Positions 5,118 through 9,801 of a DNA stretch of 9,801 nucleotides are shown one piece after another. This DNA is from JBGPLJ01 sp041486385. Lineage in GTDB: Bacteria > Pseudomonadota > Gammaproteobacteria > Steroidobacterales > Steroidobacteraceae. Made by a program: the position numbers and the translations under genes. How positions within the stretch are numbered: position 1 is the first letter of the stretch; each line of letters begins with the position of its first letter. Under the pieces are notes generated by a model that was given only the letters and a program-made list of their open reading frames with translations, ran no database searches and was not told where the DNA came from. The DNA is taken from NCBI GenBank assembly GCA_041486385.1, contig JBGPLJ010000119.1:1-9801 (forward strand). Reading direction: 5' to 3'.

Positions 5118-6025
5118 CGTCTCCTCTCACGCTGTTCCATGTTGATGTTTTCGCGACAGGTCCGCTGACTGGAAATGGACTGACCGTGTTCTTGAATGCG
5201 GAGCATTGGCCCTCGTCGGCCATGCAATCCCTGACGCAGGAGATGCGGCAGTTCGAGTCGATATTCCTCTCGGCAATCTCGCCTGTCGGGGCCGTGGCAC
5301 GCATCTTCACGGTGGAAGAGGAGCTGCCGTTCGCCGGGCACCCGGTTCTTGGTGCGGCTGCGGTACTTCATCGCACGCAGGCGCCTTTGGCGGAGTCTTG
5401 CTCCTGGGTGCTCGCGCTTCCTCACGCAAATATCGCAGTCACTACAATCAAGCTGGGCACGCACTATCTGTGCGAGATGAATCAAGGCAAGCCAATCCTG
5501 GGTGCCGGTATTCCTGACACAGCATTGACTCCAATCCTGACCAGGCTTGGGCTGCGCAAAACGGATGTCGTCGGCGGAATGGAAGCGCAAGTCATCTCGA
5601 CTGGCTTGCCCTACCTGATTGTCCCCGTCTCACCGGCGGCATTGGCGCGAGCGAAGATCAACGGGACCGATCTCGAAGCCCAACTCGAAATGTTTGGGGC
5701 AAAGTTTGTCCTGGTTCTCGCGATTGACGGTCGCGAGATGAGAACCTGGGATAACCTGGGACGAGTAGAAGATGTAGCGACAGGTAGTGCCGCCGGTCCC
5801 GCTGCTGCCTATCTCTTAAGCCGTGGACTTGCCAGCCCAAAGCAGCCGATCGAGCTCGCACAAGGTCGGTTTACAGGCCGGCCAAGTAAGATCACGGTGG
5901 TCCAGGACCAGGACCACAATATTCTCGTGCGGGGCGAGGTCTGGCCTGTCAGTCACGGCACGCTGGATGTAGACCCGCTTACTTTCGGCGGCCGCGGCGA
6001 GGACGAGCTGGGCTTGCTGCCGTGA
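5114..6025 (+). CDS. PhzF-family isomerase/epimerase-like protein
   Basis: 303 residues, the usual PhzF length. Landmarks are the N-terminal FHVDVFATGPLTGNGLTVFL, QFESIFL with Glu48 at the position of the catalytic glutamate of PhzF, TVEEELPFAGHPVLGAA with His76, and VEDVATGSAAGPAAAYLL with Asp220, then a GRPSKI segment near 256-260. The family adopts a two-lobed diaminopimelate-epimerase-like fold. True PhzF isomerises dihydrohydroxyanthranilate in phenazine synthesis, but no other phz gene is present, so the substrate here is unknown. The usual GNP near residue 20 is GNG. ATG 5114 overlaps the upstream stop by four bases; a GTG two codons earlier (5108) is possible. The 3' end overlaps the convergent TfoX-domain gene by 47 bp. 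Cytoplasmic. Confidence 0.9.
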   Translation: MTSPLTLFHVDVFATGPLTGNGLTVFLNAEHWPSSAMQSLTQEMRQFESIFLSAISPVGAVARIFTVEEELPFAGHPVLGAAAVLHRTQAPLAESCSWVLALPHANIAVTTIKLGTHYLCEMNQGKPILGAGIPDTALTPILTRLGLRKTDVVGGMEAQVISTGLPYLIVPVSPAALARAKINGTDLEAQLEMFGAKFVLVLAIDGREMRTWDNLGRVEDVATGSAAGPAAAYLLSRGLASPKQPIELAQGRFTGRPSKITVVQDQDHNILVRGEVWPVSHGTLDVDPLTFGGRGEDELGLLP

Positions 6026-6383
6026 CCTTATGCTTCTTGCGCGTGGGCTTGCGCGCCTTGGCTGTCATCGCAACGGTAAGTGACTTGCGCGCCCAGGCCG
6101 CAAGCTCTTCCCTGTCGTCGAGTGCGCTCGCTGGAACTTCGTAGTAGCCCATCTCATATTGCGGCTGATCGGGAAACGGCGTGAAGCGCTTCATGCCTTC
6201 GCGCTCGTAGTCGCTGCGATTGCTCTCGTCGGCCTTGAAATAGAGCACGTCGTCATCGAGGAGCGCGAAGAAGAACTCGTCGCGATAGAGCCCGACGCCG
6301 CCGAACATCCGGCGCGAAGTCACGCCGCCCAGCGTCGTGAGCTGATCGAGAATAAATGCCAGATAGTCGGACGAAACAGTCAC
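5979..6383 (-). CDS. TfoX N-terminal domain protein
   Basis: Starting at GTG 6383 the product is 134 residues, beginning MTVSSDYLAFILDQL, which fits the family. An ATG at 6407 would add eight residues but lies in the centre of a palindrome, and the frame extends to 6554 inside the SRPBCC gene without support. Family features are LGGVTSRRMFGGVGLYRDE, FFALLDDDVLYFKADESNR, YEREGMKRFTPFPD and the YYEVPASALDDREEL helix. TfoX/Sxy proteins regulate competence in Haemophilus and relatives; single N-domain versions like this are widespread and mostly uncharacterised. The C-terminus is a very basic tail of about 25 residues (KARKPTRKKHK, then ARPRRGRRK), which could contact nucleic acid. The last 47 bp overlap the PhzF gene on the other strand. 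Confidence 0.85.
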   Translation of the reverse strand: MTVSSDYLAFILDQLTTLGGVTSRRMFGGVGLYRDEFFFALLDDDVLYFKADESNRSDYEREGMKRFTPFPDQPQYEMGYYEVPASALDDREELAAWARKSLTVAMTAKARKPTRKKHKVTAASPARPRRGRRK

Positions 6384-6392
6384 TTGGTCATT

Positions 6393-6420
6393 GGGGTCTG
6401 ACCCCATGGGGTCAGACCCC
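6393..6420. repeat. Perfect 28-bp palindrome of GGGGTCTGACCCC type
   Basis: GGGGTCTGACCCC (6393-6405) is followed by AT and GGGGTCAGACCCC (6408-6420). The whole 28 bases equal their own reverse complement, giving a potential 14-bp stem. It fills most of the gap between the SRPBCC stop and the TfoX-domain start. Elements built on GGGGTCAGACCCC recur in many gammaproteobacterial genomes as small intergenic repeats. No T-run follows on either strand, so it is not a standard terminator. Confidence 0.85.
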
Positions 6421-6423
6421 ACT

Positions 6424-6939
6424 CTACTTCGGTTCGGCCTCGACGAGCGCTTTGAGCTTGCCCATGTCCTCGGCTTCGCGCTTCTCGACCGTCGACTGCA
6501 TGAGCGCCAGTGCTGAGCGCCACAGGACATTCTTGCCGGCGTAGGTGCTGTCAAACGTGAGGTCCGTACCCGTCCCGTTCGGAGCGAGCCGCACAGTCGT
6601 GCTCCCCGACATCATGTCCATGGTGGAGTCGAAGGCGTAGAGCTTGCCGGGCTCGACGGCCGTTGTCGTCTCCTCCATCTCTTCGCGGCGACCGCCGTCG
6701 AAGAACACCAGCTTGCTGCGCGTGCCGACGGTGAGGTGTTCGCCGGAGATCCTTTCCATGCTGTTCAGGCCGGTGAGCCACTCCTTCGAGCGTGGCATAT
6801 CCGTGAATACCTTCCAGACCACGTCCGGACTGCGATCCACGTGCACGCTATTGACGATGTGAATGTCAGGTTTGGCGAGCCCGATCGCGAGAAACAGCGC
6901 GCAGGCGATGCCTACGAGAATTGCGATCCATTTCCACAT
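6424..6939 (-). CDS. SRPBCC-fold (polyketide cyclase-like) membrane-anchored protein
   Basis: 171 residues. Residues 2-22 form a single hydrophobic segment (WKWIAILVGIACALFLAIGLA) that likely anchors the protein or acts as an uncleaved signal. The rest has the helix-grip SRPBCC pattern: NSVHVDRSPDVVWKVFTDMP near 30-49, a KEWLTGLNSMERI segment, GTRSKLVFFDGGRREEMEET, and a final long helix ending in KLKALVEAEPK. This fold binds hydrophobic ligands; the specific ligand is unknown. ATG 6939 is preceded by AAGGAG (bases 6945-6950 on the opposite strand) with a five-base spacer, and that ribosome binding site overlaps the stop codon of the M23 gene, so the two belong to one transcript. Confidence 0.85.
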   Translation of the reverse strand: MWKWIAILVGIACALFLAIGLAKPDIHIVNSVHVDRSPDVVWKVFTDMPRSKEWLTGLNSMERISGEHLTVGTRSKLVFFDGGRREEMEETTTAVEPGKLYAFDSTMDMMSGSTTVRLAPNGTGTDLTFDSTYAGKNVLWRSALALMQSTVEKREAEDMGKLKALVEAEPK

Positions 6940-6944
6940 GGCAG

Positions 6945-6950
6945 CTCCTT
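6945..6950 (-). promoter_or_regulatory. Ribosome binding site for the SRPBCC gene
   Basis: AAGGAG on the - strand, five bases from ATG 6939, shares bases with the TAA stop (6949-6951) of the upstream M23 gene. Confidence 0.75.
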
Positions 6951-7878
6951 AGTAAGCGGTTAGCGTAGCGCCTTCGACGGGCGTCACTCCGCGGCCCTGG
7001 CCGTCCGCGAATTCAATGGGCACCGAAGTCAGCGCGAGGCCATTATTCTTCTGCACGGCGAAGTGCAGATGCGGGCCCGTGGTGAAGCCGGTGTTGCCGG
7101 AATTGGCGATGTATTCGCCACGCTTCACGATCTGGCCCGGCCGCACGCGCACGGTGTCCCACTGCAGGTGCGCGTATATTGCCATTGTGCCGTCGGGATG
7201 CAGGATGCGGATGAGGTTCGCGCGCGCGGCATTGCCCGGGTCGGCGTTGCCCTCATAGTATTTTCCCGTCACTTCGATGACGGTTCCTTCACGCGCCGCG
7301 AACACCTGCGAGCCGACCGGCATCGCGATGTCGACGGCATACATGCTCGCCGCATCGCCATGCGTGCGGTGCGACGGATACGCCTGCGTGATGGGAAAAC
7401 GCTGCGCCAACGCAAACGGCGCGCGGTACGGGCGCGGCGGCTGGTGCTCGGCGTGCGGGTTGCCGAACACCACGGCATACCGATAGCCGAACGACGAATC
7501 CGCCGGGTGGCCTTCCACGCGCAGCCGCATGAGCGTTTCGCTCGAACGGGCGTCGATGAGTTTGCGCGCGTGTCCGTCACTCTCCGCGACGATGCCGACC
7601 GCTTTCTCGATCACGACCGCTGCCTCCACGGGACAGAAACACTGGTTGTCGATGACGAGATCCGTGCCCGCGTCCGACGGCTGGCGCAGCAGCCGCACCG
7701 GCGGCGATGCCTGCTCGGGGTCGCGCAGCATCTGCTCGACATCGCGCTCACCGACCGGCCGCTTGTCCGTGTACACCCACTCCCCGTTCGCATCCTTGTA
7801 GCGAAAGTACGAAGGCTCATCGCGCGCAAGCGCGCCGAGCGCAAATCCGAGGAGCGCGACACTCCAAAGCAGCTTCAT
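6949..7878 (-). CDS. DUF4124-containing M23 (LytM-type) metallopeptidase
   Basis: 309 residues from ATG 7878, whose ATG overlaps the upstream TGA (ATGA); a GTG three codons earlier is less likely. A signal peptide (MKLLWSVALLGFALGALA) is followed by a DUF4124 module (YFRYKDANGEWVYTDKRP, about 24-41), a central beta domain with a CFC pair, and a C-terminal M23 domain from about 160. Zinc ligands visible are H173 with D183 (HGDAASMYAVD) and the HLH of GPHLHFAV (H270, H272); the YAHL histidine (H237) completes the active site. It should act in the periplasm, cutting peptidoglycan cross-bridges or serving a related cell-wall role. The first His and Asp are further apart than in the classical HxxxD motif, as also seen in some proteobacterial M23 proteins. 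Confidence 0.9.
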   Translation of the reverse strand: MKLLWSVALLGFALGALARDEPSYFRYKDANGEWVYTDKRPVGERDVEQMLRDPEQASPPVRLLRQPSDAGTDLVIDNQCFCPVEAAVVIEKAVGIVAESDGHARKLIDARSSETLMRLRVEGHPADSSFGYRYAVVFGNPHAEHQPPRPYRAPFALAQRFPITQAYPSHRTHGDAASMYAVDIAMPVGSQVFAAREGTVIEVTGKYYEGNADPGNAARANLIRILHPDGTMAIYAHLQWDTVRVRPGQIVKRGEYIANSGNTGFTTGPHLHFAVQKNNGLALTSVPIEFADGQGRGVTPVEGATLTAY

Positions 7879-8276
7879 GCGGGCCACACGGGTGTGAACA
7901 CGTATTCCAGTTTGATCGTATCCGGGTCGGAAAAGAAGACAGCGTAGTAGCCGGGCGTGTAGCGCTCATAGAGCGCGGGCGGATCGAGAATCGGAATGCC
8001 CAGCTTCACGAGTTCGGTGTGCACGCGGTCGACGTCCGCACGCGAAGGCGCGCCAAATGCCAGGTGATGCAGGCCCGGCGCGTAGCGATCATGCCGCGCC
8101 GCGGCCTTCGCCGCCTGCAGCCCCAACTCCATTCCCGCCCCGGCCCAGAGCGGCCCTTCCGCGCAATCCTCAATGCGCCGAAAACCCATGAGAGGCAGGA
8201 CGCGATCGTAGAACACCGTCGAACGCGGCAAATCGCTGACCGTCAGATCGATGTGATGCAGCCATCCTTGTGCCAT
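7875..8276 (-). CDS. VOC-superfamily (glyoxalase-fold) protein
   Basis: From ATG 8276 the product is 133 residues, the usual size for a single-domain VOC protein. The frame is open further upstream but enters the HIT gene. It begins WLHHIDLTVSDLPRSTVFYD, the classic first beta-alpha-beta motif with a metal-ligand histidine (H7 or H8). The second module starts GLHHLAFGAPSRADVDRVH (H70/H71) and ends FFSDPDTIKLEYVF, with Glu124 as the likely last ligand. Such proteins bind a divalent metal and act as lyases, dioxygenases or resistance proteins; the substrate cannot be told from sequence. It starts seven bases after the HIT stop, and its own stop overlaps the M23 start, so it is part of the same operon. 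Confidence 0.9.
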   Translation of the reverse strand: MAQGWLHHIDLTVSDLPRSTVFYDRVLPLMGFRRIEDCAEGPLWAGAGMELGLQAAKAAARHDRYAPGLHHLAFGAPSRADVDRVHTELVKLGIPILDPPALYERYTPGYYAVFFSDPDTIKLEYVFTPVWPA

Positions 8277-8283
8277 GGCGGCG

Positions 8284-8721
8284 TCAAGCCTTCGCGAGAC
8301 GTGCGCGAATGGCTGCGACCAGCGGCGCTTGTGCCTGCGGGTCGAAGCGCGGCGCCTTGTTCCAGTCGAACATCCAGGGATGGGAGCTGCGCGTCTCGGG
8401 TGGTTCCTCGGCGTAGCGCGGAATGACGTGCACGTGCAGCGCCGGATCGACATTCCCGAAGATAGCGTAGTTGATGCGAACGGCGCCGGTCGCCGCGAGC
8501 ACGGCATCGCCGAGTGCGGCCATGTCCGTGAGGAAGGCGAGTCGCGCTTCGTGCGCGAGCGCGTTCAGGTTCGGTACCACCGGATCCGGCAACAGCATGC
8601 AGTAACCCTTCAGAAACTGCGCTTCTCCCATCACCGCCCACCCCGATGGCATGCGCGCCACCAGCGCCGGATCGTTGCCGGCACGCAGCCGCTCGACCTG
8701 ACGGTGAATGGTGCTCGACAT
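8284..8721 (-). CDS. HIT-family protein with an incomplete histidine triad
   Basis: 145 residues. The HIT core is NYAIFGNVDPALHVHVIPRY (about 84-103), preceded by a helix LAFLTDMAALGDAVLA and the strand YCMLLPDP. Family enzymes hydrolyse or transfer nucleotides, such as Ap4A hydrolases, through an HxHxHxx motif. Aligned on the trailing PR, the first of the three histidines is Ala94 here, while the middle (H96, the nucleophile position) and last (H98) remain. This variant recurs in some bacterial relatives and is not a frameshift. Cytoplasmic. It begins three bases after the DUF486 stop, so is tightly linked to it. Confidence 0.85.
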   Translation of the reverse strand: MSSTIHRQVERLRAGNDPALVARMPSGWAVMGEAQFLKGYCMLLPDPVVPNLNALAHEARLAFLTDMAALGDAVLAATGAVRINYAIFGNVDPALHVHVIPRYAEEPPETRSSHPWMFDWNKAPRFDPQAQAPLVAAIRARLAKA

Positions 8722-8724
8722 GAA

Positions 8725-9069
8725 TCAATGCTGGCGGAATACGAAATACACGGCGCCGACAATGCAGAGCGCCGCCCAGACGTAGTCGAGCTTGAAAGGC
8801 GCTTTCATATAGAAGTAAGCGAACGGCACGAACACCAGGAGCGTGATGACTTCCTGCAGAATCTTCAGCTGCGGCAAGGAGAGCGCCGTATAGCCGATGC
8901 GATTGGCGGGCACCATGAGCATGTATTCGAAGAGCGCGATGCCCCAGCTCGCGAGCGCCGCGACATACCAGGCGCGCTGATTGAGATTTCTGAGGTGCGC
9001 GTACCAGGCGAACGTCATGAAGACATTCGACAGCATGAGCAGGAACGCGGTTTGCAGCACGACGGGCAT
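8725..9069 (-). CDS. DUF486 family small membrane protein
   Basis: 114 residues, typical for DUF486. Four hydrophobic helices lie near 5-24 (LQTAFLLMLSNVFMTFAWY), 33-52, 68-88 (ILQEVITLLVFVPFAYFYM) and 95-111 (VWAALCIVGAVYFVF). Family landmarks are FAWYAHL, the EYMLMVPANRIGY loop with LSLPQLKILQE, and the terminal YFVFR. The fold resembles small drug/metabolite transporter subunits, so it may work as a dimer in the inner membrane, but no transport activity is established for the family. ATG 9069 lies 15 bases after the decarboxylase stop; no strong ribosome binding site is visible, and readthrough coupling is likely. Confidence 0.9.
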   Translation of the reverse strand: MPVVLQTAFLLMLSNVFMTFAWYAHLRNLNQRAWYVAALASWGIALFEYMLMVPANRIGYTALSLPQLKILQEVITLLVFVPFAYFYMKAPFKLDYVWAALCIVGAVYFVFRQH

Positions 9070-9084
9070 GCGCAGGACGCCGCT

Positions 9085-9801
9085 TCAGCGATTGAGATCG
9101 ACGACCGAGCCGTGATCGCCCGGCGTGAGATTCACTGCGACCAGGCGGGCCTTGGGAAAAAAATTGAAGTCGGTCGCGCTCGCCCAGGTATACGCGCCCA
9201 TCATGCGGCCGACGATGAGATCCCCCGCTCGCAGCTCCGGCAGATCGATGTGGTCATTAACGACGTCGATGCTGTCGCACGTGGGCCCGGCCAGCACCGA
9301 CGGCTTGCGCTTGCCGCCACGCAGACTGTCGACCGGATAATGCGCGTGATCGTAGAGCTGCCCGCTGTACGAACCGTAGAGACCGTCGTCGAGGTAATAC
9401 CACCAGCGGCCCTCGCGATGCGCGCGGCCCATGACGGTCGAGATACCGATCGCCGCGGGCGCCGCGATGTAGCGTCCGGGCTCAGCAATGACGCGCATGC
9501 CTTTCGGCAGCGTCGCGAGCTCCGCGCGTATCGGGGCGCAGAATTCCTCGATCGGCATGACCGGCTTCCCGTAATCGACCGGGAAGCCGCCCCCGATATC
9601 GAGCATATCGAAGGAGCCGAGCCCGGCGGCGGTCGCCGCGGCGAGCAGGTCCCGGCAAACACGCGTTGCTTCGACGTGCTTCGCCGGATCCGCGGCCTGG
9701 GAGCCCACATGGAACGAGAGCCCGCGGACACGGATGCCCAGATCGCGTGCCAGCTTCAGGAGCGCCGGTACTGCCTCCGGATCGCACCCGAACTTGCGCG
9801 A
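9085..9801 (-). CDS. Fold-III PLP decarboxylase (ornithine/lysine type), 5' end outside window
   Basis: 238 residues are visible, entering from the right edge with SRKFGCDPEAV. A GTG at 9708 is internal, lying in the SFHVGSQ motif, so it is not the start. Landmarks, numbered from the first visible residue, are HVGSQ (H31), the phosphate-binding DIGGGFP (68-74), EPGRY (E108), YLDDGLYGSYSG, GPTCDSIDV (C175, D176: the active-site loop from the partner subunit) and GAYT (Y204). This is the eukaryotic-type ornithine decarboxylase pattern rather than that of diaminopimelate decarboxylase. The likely reaction is decarboxylation of ornithine to putrescine for polyamine synthesis, with lysine as an alternative. 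The PLP-binding lysine domain lies outside the window. It heads the - strand gene string. Confidence 0.9.
   Translation of the reverse strand, partial: SRKFGCDPEAVPALLKLARDLGIRVRGLSFHVGSQAADPAKHVEATRVCRDLLAAATAAGLGSFDMLDIGGGFPVDYGKPVMPIEEFCAPIRAELATLPKGMRVIAEPGRYIAAPAAIGISTVMGRAHREGRWWYYLDDGLYGSYSGQLYDHAHYPVDSLRGGKRKPSVLAGPTCDSIDVVNDHIDLPELRAGDLIVGRMMGAYTWASATDFNFFPKARLVAVNLTPGDHGSVVDLNR

Noticed and set aside
5114..6025. Phenazine biosynthesis locus
   Set aside because: Only a PhzF-family gene is present; no phzA/B, C, D, E or G homologue is nearby, and PhzF-like proteins are common outside phenazine pathways.
6393..6420. Palindrome as a rho-independent terminator
   Set aside because: The stem is strong, but no T-run follows on either strand and the loop is absent or minimal.
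6384..6554. N-terminal extension of the TfoX-domain gene
   Set aside because: It overlaps the SRPBCC gene and translates the palindrome; the family N-terminus matches the GTG at 6383.
7063..7947. 294-codon + strand open frame opposite the M23 gene
   Set aside because: It is Arg/His-rich with no domain, is fully antisense to a convincing M23 gene, and is the usual shadow frame in GC-rich sequence.
7707..8426. 239-codon + strand open frame
   Set aside because: It spans three well-supported - strand genes and has a biased, low-complexity composition; shadow frame.

Overview
The window looks like the chromosome of a GC-rich gammaproteobacterium, most likely from the Xanthomonadales / Nevskiales / Steroidobacterales neighbourhood. 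The clues are the style of the attC-like repeats, a DUF4124-M23 protein, a DUF486 protein and a palindrome of the GGGGTCTGACCCC type. This placement is an inference from family knowledge; no rRNA or marker gene is present. There are two halves with different organisation.

LEFT HALF (about 1-4620, possibly to 6025): a run of small, unrelated genes, all on the + strand and about one per 440-650 bp. They are separated by short imperfect inverted repeats that start like GYCTAAC and end like GTTAGGC. This is the layout of an integron gene-cassette array. No integrase gene is in the window, so locally it is an integrase-less cluster of attC sites; from the attC orientation an integrase, if any, would lie to the left. 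In order the cassettes carry: the tail of an unknown gene; a helical-repeat lipoprotein; a DUF5946 protein; two unrelated lipoproteins; a DUF1801 protein; an exported TonB-C-like protein; a four-helix membrane protein; a secreted protein; and a lipoprotein translationally coupled to a PhzF-family isomerase. Seven of the nine complete cassette products (counting the last lipoprotein) are exported or in the membrane. Attachment sites at the left are well formed and several are very short (31-39 bp). Those to the right are increasingly eroded, and two have their right half occupied by a strong Shine-Dalgarno sequence.

RIGHT HALF (5979-9801): a compact, higher-GC gene string on the - strand with tiny gaps or 4-bp overlaps, read from right to left. 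It holds a fold-III PLP ornithine/lysine-type decarboxylase (cut by the window edge), a DUF486 membrane protein, a HIT-family protein, a VOC/glyoxalase-fold protein, a DUF4124-M23 peptidase, an SRPBCC protein and a TfoX N-domain protein. A perfect 28-bp palindrome lies between the last two. This looks like ordinary chromosomal housekeeping sequence. The two halves converge tail to tail, with a 47-bp overlap of the PhzF and TfoX reading frames.

No tRNA, rRNA, CRISPR array, transposase or replication origin was seen, and no stretch over 300 bp is gene-free. The most interesting material is the cassette array: its very short sites, its left-to-right erosion, and its set of uncharacterised envelope proteins.
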